Shown here piece after piece: positions 30,961 to 44,039 of a stretch of DNA of 64,000 nt. Numbering within the stretch: position 1 is the first letter of the stretch; every line of letters starts with the position of its first letter. The DNA is from Ligula intestinalis (taxonomy: Eukaryota > Platyhelminthes > Cestoda > Diphyllobothriidea > Diphyllobothriidae), in NCBI GenBank assembly GCA_036362985.1, contig JAYGXS010000008.1:19691281-19755280 (forward strand). The letters run 5' to 3'. A program made the translations under genes and the position numbers. The notes beneath the pieces were generated by a model that did no database searches, was not told where the DNA came from, and saw only the letters and a program-made list of their open reading frames with translations.

Positions 30961-32935
30961 TAGTTCCTTCCCATATAAATGTACTGGTCTGACGAGACTT
31001 TATCGAAAGTTTTATTACGCTCGCCAAACTAGTCTTTTAAGCGAAATACTTTGTTTAAAATCTACCACATACACGTTATTAAGAAAGACTTGTGGAAAAA
31101 AGATTAATTGCACGTGAAACCTTGCTTGGGCAGTTAGGTCAAAATCATTCACAGACGCATAGATCTGAGATGATACCATTGTTGACCTTCTCAAAACGTT
31201 TGCAGTACTAAAACGAATTCTTATCAAATGGTTGTGCTACTCCGTTTCACTTAAAACAACACCTTCGGTTTATTAATTTGAATTGACGAATCTTCGATGG
31301 CTGATTGTTTGCTTAATCCCATGAGCTTTCATATACCTGAGTCCATCTAATTAACATGATTCTCCTTTTTTCTATCTGTTTCTTGATGAGACTTATGACA
31401 AAATTTCGTGTTTATATCAATGGCTGTTGACTACTAACTGCAAAAAACACTCTGTCGTAGCTTAAGGTATTCAATAATTCAACATTGTCGGGTCTTAAGC
31501 GTTTTTACCCTTTGGTTCATATTTAGCGGGAAGCAAGATTCTGCGGGGTGATAACCAAAATGTCAAAATGGCTTATGATCGCTAAGGTAAAGCCTTTATA
31601 TTAATTTCCATGCTTTTCCTAGAAAGAAAGAATACTTGCGATCAACAATCAGTCGAACGTTGTTTAAAATGTGCATTTTTTCAGGAAACGAAGAAATTTA
31701 AGAAAAGATGGTTTTAGTTGACTCTTAAGTGGAAAAGAAATCGTGCACATAGATAGCCGCAGAAACAGTAGAATTCAAGTAGCATTTGAAAATAATATTT
31801 CTGTCAATTATTTGATGTCGCATTCTCTGATATTATACGCAATATAAATGAGAGTCGTTATCCAACAGCTCACAGTTTGGACCTTTCTGAGAACTGCTAA
31901 CTTTCTCCCTCCTATATTGTTACTACGGATTCGGTTATGTGTATTTTATAATTTTCTTGCTTATAGTAGTGTCTGTTTTTATTAGAACACACAACGAGTT
32001 TTATTCCGCAGCTTTTAATAGCTTAGAAATTCCTTGAAGATCAAGAAAAACTTACATTTCCCAAGTTAATGAAGTGAACTCTCTTTACATAAACGGCTAT
32101 TTTGCATTAAATTAGCGCAATAAACGAAAAGGACTTGTAATCTGTCACCTAAAATTACGATCTCAGCCGTTCATGAGTAAGACTATCTACTGGGATGTAA
32201 GAATTATTCTGAGCGATTAGCTTTTGTGCTGGTGTATAAAACAAGCCTAGTCGACAGCCGGCGCCTTTGTGGGACTTAAATATTTCGAAATTATGCAGCA
32301 CGATTATTGATATTAAGCTATTTTTTATTCAATAATTTATTTTACAATTTTGGTTAACATTTCATGATTAAGTTTTTCTGATGTGTTTACAAAATGGTGG
32401 ACAATTTCAGAAATAATAATATTTTTAAGCCATGTTAACATAAAAGTGGTGACATATTACTCACCGAGATTCTGTGAATCGGTTTCTGGGCATGTCAGTA
32501 CCCTTTAATGATATGTAAGTTAGGATATTAATAGGCTTTCTGGATTTCCTTTATTTAAAAGCTGTTATTTTTATTCCAATGAGGGTCATGAAGGGTTTCG
32601 TTTAGGTACTCATTCCAAAGCTTTATAAATAGACGAGATAAGTATGAATTGAATTTGTTCAGATTTGCTTGCTAATGCATGGCACGATAACTGCATTCTG
32701 GAGTAGATGTCCTTAAAAGATTTAATTTGTGGCTCACGGGACTGCCAACGTCTGGTGCAATATGGGTTACCGTAAACCCGAATTCGTGGCTGGTTTCTAT
32801 TGCACGTGCCGCAACGTTAATATAACCTTCCACGTCCTTAATCGTTTTTTTTTAATTTTATGACACAACGGCAATACCAGTGAACGGCTTGGGTAAGAGT
32901 TAGCCTTCGTAAGTCTTTAAACAGGTGCCGTTAAT
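30961..32935. other. AT-rich gene-free stretch
   Basis: No ORF above 70 codons with any motif, and no repeat partner. Confidence 0.4.
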
Positions 32936-32971
32936 TTGATGCTGATACTTCTTCACGCGAACTCCTTGCAG

Positions 32972-33087
32972 GTGAACAATGCTTCCAACGCCTGTGCCGT
33001 TAAGCCGAACGGTCGAGCCCCCCTCACGAAAACGTCCAACACAGGTGCTGCACTTTCGGCTAGTAGCGCACTTCTCCGTGGAAAAAG
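32972..33087 (+). CDS. Possible internal exon, unknown gene
   Basis: A GC-richer 116-bp block is bounded by CTCCTTGCAG and a possible donor AAAAAG|GTGGAG. It is open in frame, encoding a low-complexity Asn/Ala/Ser-rich stretch (NNASNACAVKPNGRAPLTKT). Its phase does not join directly to the exon candidate at 33942. It could equally be a GC-rich repeat fragment. Confidence 0.2.
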
Positions 33088-33782
33088 GTGGAGTCGATTT
33101 ATGTTCTGTGTATGTGGTAGCATAGCGACCATATGCTCTAAATACTTCAGCTCTTTTTGTAGAAATTACCTCTATATAATGTTGTTTCCTGAATAATCAA
33201 GTGAATAAACTTTTCATCATGCTAAAGCATCTGCTGATTTTCATCTCAGCGCGCTACGCTAAAGCACTAACAATAAATTTTAGAAAACGTTTACCACGAC
33301 TAAGAAGAGCAATATGATTTGATATAGGATAGTGATAAAATTAATCGGGTTAAGATATTTTGGAATAAAGATTTTTATGCTCTAAACGATGATTCGACAC
33401 TTATCTAGAAAATGCATCTTGTTTCTTTCATGCCACCACGTAATTGTATGTTAACTGCTGTTTACATTTTTGGTTCTTAATTTAGTTTTCTCCAGTTGCA
33501 ACAACAGAATGTAACAAGCATTTAAATAGGTAGAGAACGCAGATACGCGCAAAAAGCGAATGATGTACGGCACATGTTGCCGGTTATTAGACTGGGTCTT
33601 CTGAATCCTTATTCTGTGATTCTATTCAAAATACAGAGCCATAGTTTAAAATCATCAGTTCCTTTGATCCTCAGTTTTTTTGGAAGTTCGGCATCTCCAA
33701 TAAAAAATTGAAATTTTTATTGCTTTCTTAAGTTCAAAATGCATTATTGCGTTCGATAAAAATTCAAAAACTCCTCTTTTTC

Positions 33783-34010
33783 GCTTTTTAATTTCCTGAG
33801 AAATTAATTTCTGTTCGCAGTATGCATAAGTATATTTTAAGTGTATATTAGGGTTTAAACCCGTCAACCACTGCGAAATATGCACTTGCTGTCAAAGGAC
33901 AGAATTAAGTAGTATAAATTGGTGTTGTTTTTTTTCATAAGCCTGTAGACCTTAAATATCCTGATGTGTACAACAAACAGAAATTAATTTCTCAGGAAAT
34001 TAAAAAAGCT
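33783..34010. repeat. Short inverted repeat around the exon candidate
   Basis: CAGAAATTAATTTCTCAGG occurs on the plus strand at about 33979 and as its reverse complement at about 33793, with similarity extending some 35-45 bp. The 45-bp arm includes part of the 33942 exon candidate. Confidence 0.8.
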
Positions 34011-34025
34011 GAACTTTCAAAACTG
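33942..34025 (+). CDS. Candidate internal exon (28 codons), unknown gene
   Basis: A T-rich tract and CATAAG acceptor precede an 84-bp open block, and GTATGT follows as donor. The encoded peptide includes PVDLKYPDVYNKQKLISQEI and then KKAELSKL, and looks coding-like. The exon is phase 0 at both ends and compatible with the candidate at 34536. The AAG acceptor is weaker than CAG or TAG. I do not recognise the protein. A short inverted copy of its middle lies at about 33783-33830. Confidence 0.35.
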
Positions 34026-34535
34026 GTATGTAAACCAGAAACCAGACAAGGAAAGCTGGTTGCCCCACTTATGAGCCGGACCTCTCACAGCTGTTTCAAG
34101 CAGTGGCACAATATCGATAAAACACGTAACTGGGCCATTCGGCTGGTACCAAGGCTGTAAGTATGGAAGGTTACAACTCCTCTGTTTACTGATTTAATAT
34201 AATATGCCATTAGTCATTTGCACACTGGGAAGTGTTTTTAGTTTTTTGTGCTTGAACTCCTATATTGCCGAAGCAATTAAAATAATTGTAGTTTTACCCT
34301 GTTTTAATCGGAACAATATCTCATTTGCCGTGCAAATTTTATGAATTTCCTTGAGTACCAGTCTTATTCTACAAAACCTTACATTTTTATTGCGGAATAG
34401 TACAACAAATGATCGTGACTAATAACTTATTTCGAACTGTTATTTATATGCTTTAGTAGTCAAGAGATGCAAAACTATGAAGATGGTAGTCTTCTCAGCA
34501 CATGGCTAAGCCTTCTCAGTTTTACCTATTTATAG

Positions 34536-34794
34536 GTGGCCAAATTAATTTTTCCAAAACGTCTTCTATCTGCAACCAACTTCCCGCCAGTTCATAACAT
34601 AAAGCTTGATGCAAGGCTCCCATATAGAAATGTTCTCTACTTGCTAAGAAAGACAATTACTGTTAAGAACAAAAACGCGAAGCCAAACTGCTTTCCTCTT
34701 ACATCCTGGCTACGCAAAATACCATCAGTTGCCGATCTTATGAAATTTAAACCGAAATTTCGAAATACATTTTTGATTCGTGCGCAGTTTATTG
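34536..34794 (+). CDS. Candidate internal exon (86 codons), unknown gene
   Basis: The acceptor TTTACCTATTTATAG and the donor ATTG|GTGAGC enclose 259 bp that are open in frame, starting in phase 0. The peptide is basic and mixed (KLIFPKRLLSATNFPPVHNI, LPYRNVLYLLRKTI, PSVADLMKFKPKFRNTFLIR) with no match to the mobile elements. This is the best host coding candidate in the central region. Function is unknown. Confidence 0.45.
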
Positions 34795-34823
34795 GTGAGC
34801 TTTTACATTATGCTCAAACATAA

Positions 34824-35845
34824 TTCAAAGATATTTTTTATAAAACAGCCAGCACCAACCCCCCTTAATCAGAAAAAAATTATCACTCAAATACGGTACA
34901 TTTTGCCGAATTTATTTTCAATATCCTTAAAAGTTTAATATATCTCTCGTTTGGCGTGAAAATATTCTGATTCTTATTCTTTTATCCGATCTGTTATGGC
35001 ATCTAAGCTTAAGATTTAAGCTTGAAAGCTGAATGCTTTTAATTTAAAATAAAGTCACAATTTCCTCTTTGCCATTTGGAAGCAAATTGTTTTTAATGAA
35101 TAAGGACCATTGATAAGCGCTCAGATATGATGATATGTGTCTAACGTTTGCACGGTGTTAACAAATCGTAACGTTCTCTTGGCAAAAATTTCCTCTGTTG
35201 TTTGGTAAAAGTTTGTAAATGACGCCATTTGCTACTATTTAAAATAAATATCATTTTTGCTTTCTTTTTCTAAAAAACATATTTCAATTTATAAGCGAAT
35301 CAAAAAGCAATAGAATGAAATGCATACTACTGCAGAGAGCAGTCCCTGCAAGTCAAGAGAGACTGAAATAGCCGTTTTGATTCAGAAGCCGTCAAAAAAG
35401 CATGCTCAATCAGTTATTAATAAGTTTTAATTGTTAACGGTTTGCGGTTTTTTTAGGTACCTGTTGCTTAGAAATACCAAGTTTTCAGGAAAAAAAGCAT
35501 TGTAAAAACGCGAGAAATCGTGATGCCTAACAGACCCCCATTTTCTTGATGCAAAAACTCGTTAATATATAACCATATCTGGAATGTTATTTGTGACTAG
35601 TCATTCGGTGCAGTTTAAACTGTACTGCCTGTTCTTGTAAAGGAAAAGAAGCATGCGGTACTATCATTGATTCTAGAGTGACTGTTTTTCATGTTTTTCT
35701 ACACTTCTGACACGCTTTTCACTAAGGCAACCAACTGCTGCTTCATTTTGCCAAGAATGTGAAGGGATTGAAATAGTTTCAAATCTTGTTTGCTGACAGA
35801 GCTAGTAAGTGAACACTAAAGTTAAATATACTTGTCAAGTGAGCC
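34824..35845. other. AT-rich gene-free stretch
   Basis: No supported feature. Confidence 0.4.
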
Positions 35846-35922
35846 TCGTAGCTCAATCGGTGAGCGTTGACTGGACAACAGATTTCCTTTCTCTGTAAGT
35901 TTGACGCTCACTGAGGCCACGA
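35846..35922 (+). tRNA. tRNA-like sequence, probably pseudogene or SINE head
   Basis: The block GCCTCGTAGCTCAATCGG then TGAGCG forms an A-box-like D arm (GCTC/GAGC paired). AGTTTGACGCTC resembles a B box, and the 3' side ACTGAGGC nearly complements the 5' GCCTCGT. A regular anticodon arm could not be drawn, and a one-base slip breaks the acceptor stem. A decayed tRNA or SINE head is more likely than an active gene. Confidence 0.35.
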
Positions 35923-38579
35923 ATTTTTAACAATATTAGTGCATGCATATTAAGGTAAATGTCCTATTTTTAACTTTCCTCATATACATTTCTGCTATTG
36001 AATCAAGATGCGTTTCACTTCATCCTTGATATCGTAGTGAATACTTCATAGTTTTCAGTGTTTTCAATCGATTGCGCAAAAAATAAGGATGGTGTTCTAC
36101 CTATTCACCAAAAACTCGAAAAATACTTGCTTCTGAAAAGTCTTTACGGAAAAAGTGAGATTTCAGACATAAATGAAAACAGGAAACCTCATCGTTAGGG
36201 GAAATGGAAATCGGCAGGCACTTTTTTTAAAGATTGCATTAAGAACGTTCCCTCATAATGTTCCTCTCTAAAAGTACTTCAAGCGGCTATTTTTCTGTCA
36301 CATTTTACTGTATATGACTCCTTTCACTATTAAGTCAAAGAAAAATGCATGGTTAGGCCTTTTTTAACTTCCTTGATAATTAAGGCAACTTGTATTATTG
36401 ACAATGAAAATCACTTTTTTTTCTATAATGGAAGGTAATACGTATCATAATATTGCGCAAATGGGTAACCTTTTGTTCTTTCCACTTCGAACATACGGAT
36501 CAGCAGAAAATATAGCAAAGAAGATGCTTAGCTTACACATCAAACCTAATATAACCGGTTTTCTGGGATCCGTTAACAGTAAATTTTAAAAATATGACAA
36601 GCAGAACATTTTGGGCTATTACAAAAAGTAATTGACAGAAACATTTATTATTATAATTTGAGGAATCGGAGGACTGAATTTGGTATATATCGATTTTTTA
36701 AAATAGTAAGTGGTTTGTAGCCGTCTAGTATGTGAGAACTACTTCAACCACTACACTAAGAGTATTCCGTGAGTGATAGGAGAAAGTAGTCGAAATGTTA
36801 AGAATAGTTTATTCGTACACAAGGCAAGTTGCCGTTAAGGGACTGTTTGCTTGCGAGCGATAAAAGCGTCCGTCTGGCAGCTTGTCTGAAGCGGTGTCAG
36901 TAATGCAACCGTTCTGTGTAGAAGGTACCTGTGGTGTCTGTATGCATGTGTCACTCCGTGTCAGGGTGCGGGGTGCGCGTGAGATGTCTGATTGGTCAGG
37001 TCAAAGGGCCGGTCAGCAGAACAATAACAACGGATAAACAGGCCGGCTGACCGGTGCGCGCAAGGTAAGCGCTGTCTGCAGATGTGGCCTTGACTGTGTC
37101 GTTGTTGTTGCGTATGCTAGTAAACAAGCCTGTCGCGGCCGTTCGAATGCATGGAAAAACAGACATTGAAGCAGCCACCTGTTCAAACCTCGCGGGCGTC
37201 GTGAGCATATTGAGACAGCTGCCACTAGTCTGGGTGTCTAAAAATAACAAACTTTGTCACCTTGTCTCAAGTGATTTGTATTTTAAAGGAGACAAAATTA
37301 CAAGTCTGGCTTGTTTTTTTCTATAAAGAGTCACAAGAAAAATTATTTTATGTTAACAGATATCCACGCGCAAATGCCCAGACGTAGTCCAGGATAGCTA
37401 TTAACATATCAAATCACCGATGTGTGCGCTAATATTTTTTTCCACTGAAGTGTGTGAATATTTTGAATAACAAAATTATTTATGAACGTATCCTGCACGA
37501 AAAAATTGCTTTTTGCTTTTTCCATAATTTACAAAGATCTAGTGGTTACTTACTTTTTAAAACTTATCCACGCACAGTCAAGTGTAAACATATATATTAG
37601 CATAAACCCACAACTATGATTCTGATGTAAAAGTTAAAACGTAAGTGGGTAACTGGTACTATTTATCATCTACGAGAAATAGTAAAATTTGTCTACTGAC
37701 TATGCGGTTAAGCTGTGCATAAAATACCCTAATAATTATACTTATATTAATTGAAAAAGGTGCTCAATTGGTAACTATATCCTTTTAATAAATATTTAAT
37801 ACTGGCAAAATAGTGTCTTTTGACCCGAAACGTTTTTGTCAATATGAGAACAAATTTAAGACTTTTAATTGAGGACCCCAAATATGCATGGTGCATATGT
37901 TTCGAAAAAGTCAATCCGTATCATTCTTCATACATTTTCGAGGTTTTCATAGATTATAAATTATATGAAAACTTGGAAATACACGCGCATTTGAGCTTTC
38001 TAAAGTATATCCCCTATACTTTGCAGCTAAATAAAGGTCACTAGTGTTTCTATACTATAAGGAATGTTTGCATAATGCTCATATAGCTTTTGCAATAGAA
38101 GTAGACCGTATTGCATGCCGCATTACCACCAATAGTAAATTTACAGACACGTAATTCTATGTAGATGAATTTCCCAGTTTCAATGGCGCGACCGAAAACA
38201 AACTTATTGTAAACCAACAAAGAAATGTCATTTTTCACGTTTTGGTCTCTCACAAACATTCAGCCCAATGGGTCCAAATGTGAATATTCTTGAGCAGGTA
38301 TTTTTATATAATTTATTTGAATTTTTTTATGGACATTACATATAAATGGAAAACCACACATTGTATTTACGCAAATGGTGTTACCAAGGCAAATTAAGGT
38401 TAACTACGTGCTACAATTGTTAACATCAGTCGGTTTTTAACCACCGTATAAAGCCTGCCGCCACGTAGCACAGTGTATGTGTCGTTCGTGGATGAACATA
38501 CTCGGAAGAAAGTGTTGGGGTCCGAAAATGCGCTGTATCAAGCAAGTGTTTGGTACTAGAGGAATGCGAAATTCTGTTT
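35923..38579. other. Gene-free stretch with a GC-richer patch
   Basis: About 36800-37250 is richer in GC and CpG than its surroundings and holds overlapping frames on both strands without motifs. The 74-codon frame at 37820-38044 is unrecognised. Confidence 0.35.
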
Positions 38580-39345
38580 TTTTTTTAGCTATTTAGGCTG
38601 CTGTTCTAAAGATCAAGCTGTCATCTGCTGTTGTTGTACTTGCATCCGTGAGTGCATGTAAATTCTTAGACACATTGCAAAATTGCGTGTACTGGAAACG
38701 CGGGGAATTAATTAAGGCCTTATATGATTACAAAAGATTTGTTCGGCCGCATTCCATATCATTTTAGTGGTACAATGTCGGCCTCTTTTTAAAATATTCA
38801 AAATGTTTCACCCTCAAAAAGGCAAGCATGTAAGGTGGATTTCTTCCGTCGATTTTGGGCCGGAACTGTTCGCTGCGCTTGTAGATAAAACCTGCCGGAT
38901 ATCCCCACTTAAGTAAAGATTCCTTACTACGATGATTTCTGCACCCAGTTTCTGCATAGATCAAATGTTCTATAGTCCTTTGGTAGAGGGTGCGTAATAA
39001 GTTACGTTTCTACTGTATGAGGTAAAATGCAAGTAGTGCAAGTAGTGCAAGTAGTGCATTTATTCCCTCAGAAAACGGTTCGTATTATAGAGTGATCTTA
39101 TTGTTTGAAAGTATGACTACCTTTAAATAAAAGTTAGTTTTTGCGTTCTTGTTCCATTATAAATTAATATAGGAATGCACAATATTCATGGTAAACAGAA
39201 AATCTTCCACTTCCTTAATTTTATTGACAATCGTGAAGATATAATCAACATATGTTTTATAAAGTATTGTTTTGTTCACTTGTAAAGATACTTTTTCTTT
39301 TCGATAGCCCAGAAAGATGTCAGCAAAACGTAAGACCAAATAGAC
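38580..39345 (-). pseudogene. Degraded PLE RT-endonuclease fragment
   Basis: On the minus strand FADIFLGYRKEKVSLQVNK is followed by TYVDYIFTIVNKIKEVEDFL (about 39240). This is the RT catalytic region with Tyr replacing the second Asp of YVDD. LLKWGYPAGFIYKRSEQFRP (about 38920) corresponds to the linker NGYPxxFI motif. Then FTCTHGCKY gives the start of the endonuclease (about 38640). Stops and frameshifts are frequent. Confidence 0.75.
39029..39058 (+). repeat. 9-bp tandem repeat, three units
   Basis: The unit GCAAGTAGT is repeated three times and followed by GCA. It lies inside the degraded PLE region. Confidence 0.9.
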
Positions 39346-39599
39346 TTTCTATTAATACTCCGTAATTTGATCGATAAAGTTTACCGTTACTTAGAAAGTG
39401 AACATTTTGTCCACAATTTTATTATATCCCGTAATATTTTGAAAGGGGGGAGGGCAGGTGAGTTCAAGAAGAATGAGAAATAGTGATGTCTACTCTTTTA
39501 TCCAATAGCAAGTTCACAATTAATGACTCTACGTCCAAGGATATCATACATTTGTCTGAAATAGTTTGATGCCTAGTTTTGCCAATAAATGAACAACAA

Positions 39600-40495
39600 T
39601 ACCTTCAGGAACTCTTCCAAGCAAATGGATACCCAATGTCATTTATTTAAGGGAGCAAGTGCCCAATGAACAGATGACGACCATTGCAACAACAACCCGA
39701 AGTCTGGAGAGCCATTCCCTGCACAAAAGGGGTCTCCGAGGCAGTCTCACGACTGTTGCAACTTGCTGGCGTAGGTGAAGCCCATCTACTGCAGGTGACA
39801 ATACGCCGATGGGTGATGCAAACTAAAGACAGACTGCCTCCTACAGAAACCTCTGCAGTTGTCTACAAGATACTTTGCAACAAGGGAGACTGCAATTACG
39901 TTGGAGAAACAGGCCGCAAATTTGAGGCCGGCCTTCACGAGCACAAACGGGCAGCTTGGAGACAAGATCTAAATTCTCAACTTCAGCACACGTCGCAAAG
40001 ACTGGCCATGGCTTCGATCTCCAGGGAGCAACCACCATAGGCTGAGGAAACTCAAACGTCAAAAGGCTGATGGATGTGGTATGGTACGCAGGTGCCATCA
40101 ACAGGCATCTAGACCTACCCGTGGCCTACAAAGTCTTTTGCCATTATGGGACCGAAGGACGCAACAAGGTCAAACCGAACGTAAGGATTGCAAGCGAAGA
40201 AGAGGAGGCAGGGTTACCAGGACCCTCTACCGGGTCACAAGGCACCACACTAATTATTGTTTATGATCCCCTGCTCAGCGGAGAGCTAATCAGCGTACAC
40301 TACTATAGCTAATTGCCCTCTTCCCCCATCCCTTTTGATAGCTATTTCCAACGCCTTGACAACCAGTTGATTTTTGACAGTTGATTGGCCTATGGCCAAT
40401 ATAGTTACCCTCACTTTGTTGCTACTTCTCACTTCTGAAGATAGACTCCTGCAAGATTTCGAAACCCCAGGACAATAAACCAATTGATACAGTGC
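39600..40495 (+). pseudogene. PLE linker, GIY-YIG endonuclease and 3' end
   Basis: The fragment starts near LQELFQANGYPMSFI. The frame 39684-40040 has EVWRAIPCTKGVSEAVSRLL, VVYKILCNKGDCNYVGETGR and LHEHKRAA. The GIY-YIG tyrosines and EH are present, while Arg of the R-x-x-EH helix region is altered (FEAGLHEH). A degraded C-terminus and 3' UTR follow, ending with a hammerhead-like core and AATAAACC. It is 5' truncated before the endonuclease. Confidence 0.85.
40435..40464 (+). ncRNA. Hammerhead ribozyme-like core at a PLE 3' end
   Basis: CTGAAGA, 19 nt (TAGACTCCTGCAAGATTTC), GAAA. The core is exact for CUGANGA and GAAA. The hairpin resembles the paired version at 21737-21766 but with C-to-T type changes that weaken it. 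CCCCAGGACAATAAACC follows. Confidence 0.45.
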
Positions 40496-42039
40496 TCGAC
40501 GCGTCGTCTTTCTTATCTAATGAAAACTATTTTTAAGCAATAGTTTGAAAATAGATAGCTGATCGCCTCCATGTCCACTACAATAATCTGTGAAAAGGTG
40601 AGCTAAACATGGACAGAATCGGTCCATATGACTGAAGTGCTTGTTCCGGCGTTTTCGTCTCGGTGGTTCATCGACTTGCTCCTCCTACATTTCCGTGCGT
40701 ATCCTTCTATCCTTCAGGCATAATGCCCTTTTCTGCGAATTATTGATAATTACCCGCATCCCAAAATGAAAGCATATATGAACACTTAGGAATACTGGCA
40801 ATAGTACTTAAGTTATGCACCTCATTTACCCCAGGTTTCAGCATTTGTTTTAAGGAAACAGTGGTTATGGAAGATTTATGGATATAGAATTAGGATGGGC
40901 AGTGAAATATGCTGTAGTAACGGCTATGTGCATTTTTATTTTGTTTTATTTAGAAATGTTGTGATTTATTACTGTACATTGTCCTATTGTGTATTATTGT
41001 TTAACGTCTATTGGAGTAACCCGATTATAAAATATTAGTTTCTTAAACTTCCTGAAAAAAATAGAAGTGGTGCTTAGGAACTCATCTACTTCAACTCATC
41101 TGAGGTCCAACTCATTTTCTGGTGAAAGATTACTATAGTCCGCGGCGCGGACTGCTGCGCTCACCTTTAATTTACATGCAGAACAAATGACTCCCAGCGG
41201 ACGCGGGGTACAAATGCAACTACATTTTTTCACTCTACACTTACTTCAACAAATTTAATTCACTTCCTTTACTAGATATCTACCCCGACTACACTCATAT
41301 AACCACCGTTTCCGCAGGACACAATGCCCGGACAAGGGGTATATTAATTGCACTACTTAAACTATTAATGAACAATTTATACACATTTCTTACAGTAAGT
41401 ATTATAAAATGTATTAATTGTTTGTTAAGAAAAATGTAGTGTTCTTCAACATCCGTAAGTTCCGCAAACATAAAAAGCTTTGTAATTTACATGACTGAAT
41501 TTACAACTTATTTGATTAAATAACCATACAACATTCGTCTTACTAACGGATCTTTATCCGAAAATATTTTGTGAAATCAACTTTATCTTATCACAATTAC
41601 TTTGAGATTGTCCATTAAATTTCGGCCAATGTTCGACGGTTTTCCATGCTTTCAAGGCTTACTTTATAAACTTCGATTCTGTTGGATGTTTACATAAAGA
41701 CACTTTAAATTAATTGAATATTAAAAGAACTTCCTGAAGAAGAAAATGACTTTTTGAATAGTAACTTTGATGCAAACGGTCATGTAGGCCAAATTTAGAA
41801 ATTCCTCTTATCCTCAAAACACATTTTCGTGAAAATAAGACGTCCACAGCAAAACTCTACGTCCCTAAGAATAATCGAGCAAACTTTCTAAAGGAGGTTT
41901 TCGCTTAAAAAATATTTTTAAAAGATTTCAGCTCCGAATATCTGCGCCTGTCAGCTTATTCCAAGGTAACGTCAACCCTTCCCCATGTGTCGCATATTTA
42001 CACCTATTTCGAGCCTCTGCCAGTGCACGCTGTAAGTTT
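40496..42039. other. AT-rich gene-free stretch
   Basis: No supported feature. A short GC-rich patch (CCGCGGCGCGGACTGC) lies near 41139. Confidence 0.4.
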
Positions 42040-42695
42040 TCAACCAATAAGATAGCGCCGCTCATAACTGCCCCTCTCTTTCCCCTTCGTCTGCTTGCCC
42101 GAGTAATGAGCTGGCCTTTCGTTGCGCAAAACAGCGGTCACTTGATGTGCACGTGGTCTGAGTAACCGTGGCGACGCGTGGCTGTGTGCGTACGTGCGTG
42201 CGTGCATGTGTGTGTGTTCGCTTTCCTTTTTTTTTAAAGCGCTGACGAATTCGGCGTGTTCTTTTGAATTCACTCTCCTCCCCAGGCACTTTCCATCGCC
42301 TCGTCTTGCCCCTCGTAACACTTTGTCCTGTTGATGCCTCCCTCACTCCGTCTGCCCTGTCCTTCTTAAATATGAACTCTGGAATAACCGTGTTGGCTTA
42401 GAAGCCTTAGGTCGCGTTTGCACCCACCAACACCCCAGTCCACAGGCTCGCTGCTCCAAAAAAGAAGGGACTTGAGTGGCTGCCTGGTGCGTAGGGGGCG
42501 GGCGCCTCCCTCGCCAAAAAAGAAGACTGTAGCCTGTTTATTGGCTGAGGCCAGTGGCAATTATAGAGTAGTTGCAGACTCCGGTAGACATCACGCCTAA
42601 TTTAAGGCCTTGAGTGGCCTGTGCCACAATGACCTTCTTTCGGTTTGTAGGGACGAACGCCTGTCTCTCGGACGAACAGCTCATGGTGAGTTGTT
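42040..42695. other. CpG-rich block, possible promoter or first exon
   Basis: GC and CpG content rise sharply, with a GTGCGTACGTGCGTGCGTGC tract (about 42186). Near the right edge GAACAGCTCATG is followed at once by GTGAGT (about 42680-42690), which would be an ATG at the end of a first exon followed by a donor site. No transcript evidence is available, and the antisense frames here have no motif. A structured GC-rich repeat is an alternative. Confidence 0.25.
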
Positions 42696-44039
42696 GTTAA
42701 CCTCCTTTTGCTCTGTCTAAAGTCTATGTAAACAGTTTGCATAATTATTTCGTTTGCCTTGAAAAATATGCTAATGATGGCTAACGTGGGAAGTTTAAAG
42801 ATGCCTCAGGGACGGCTCGCAACAGCCTCTTGCTCAAACTCATGCAATTAGTTTGCATGTAGAAAAATATGCTTTATTTTGAAGGTAAATATTTAAATGT
42901 TTTGGCAAAAATTGCTCAATTCACGCAGAGCACGGGATAAGGTAACGTAAAAGACCATAGAAATCTCGACTTTTAAAGGTTTACATGATATCCACAGGTG
43001 TTATGGAGACAGATAGGCTTTCAACTTCTGTAGTTCCGTTTCTCACCACGCGACGTTGCGTTCTGAGAATGGTAGTATAAGGTGCTGATAGGCCGATGTT
43101 CGGCAAGATATATGACGGAAGCTTCGACACATAGTTCAGGTAAGCTTTGCAGCCATTAGTTCGGAATAGAGAGGATAATCGACCTCACTAAGCTATTATT
43201 TTATCAACAATGTATTTACTCCCAGCCACTTTGCCTATAAGTAAGACAGGTTCAACGTGATGCAGCCTGATAAATGTAAACGGTACACCCATAATCGGTT
43301 TCATTGGCGCCGATAAAACCTCAACATTAGTTTGCTATCTTTTTATCGCCTTTCTAGTTTTACAAACATTTGTTTGAATTTGTTAAGCACAGCTATATAC
43401 TCCACGGAGTTAAAATTATGACCATTGCAAAAGAAATACTACTTTCTTTGCTTTAAGAATGAAATATATGCGTTATTTTAAAACTATGACTTCAAAAGTA
43501 TGAGCAGAAATGTCCTCTATTCACTGTGAATAAAATGAAGCACGCAAACTGCATAAAATCAGGCGAGCACTACCAAGGCAAAGCGCCCAAACACTGTGAT
43601 TGGTTACATGCTGCAGAATCGTGTTTGGATGACTTGAAATACTGTTGGCTAAATTGGACTCCTTCCAAATGAGTGCTCATATTGTGTGCTTATGAACTAA
43701 TAGATGTACTTCGAACAAACATAAGGGGTAAAACTCGCTTTATAAGTAGTATAATAGTCCAAAAGATGTAAACATAGTAAATTCACATGCAAATTTAGAG
43801 CAGAAATTAATTATGTTCCAGCACCTAAAGCCTAACAACAGATACTATTTTCTGAATTTTATGGAAAAGTGAAACATTGTTTTCCCGGAAGAAATTTGAA
43901 CAAGGCGAAGAACGCAAATTGAGCAGAATGTATTGACGTCATAGAATTTCGTGACCTCTAATTCATCTGCCAATGGTCATTGCCTGTTTATATAGTTAAT
44001 GAACTATCCAACTGGAGGGATGAAGCTTAATAGGTAAAT
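42696..44039. other. AT-rich gene-free stretch
   Basis: No supported feature. If the CpG-rich block is a promoter, this would be intron 1. Confidence 0.35.

Noticed and set aside
42186..42220. Functional (GTGC)n regulatory element
   Set aside because: A short simple repeat without further support. Reported only as part of the CpG-rich block.
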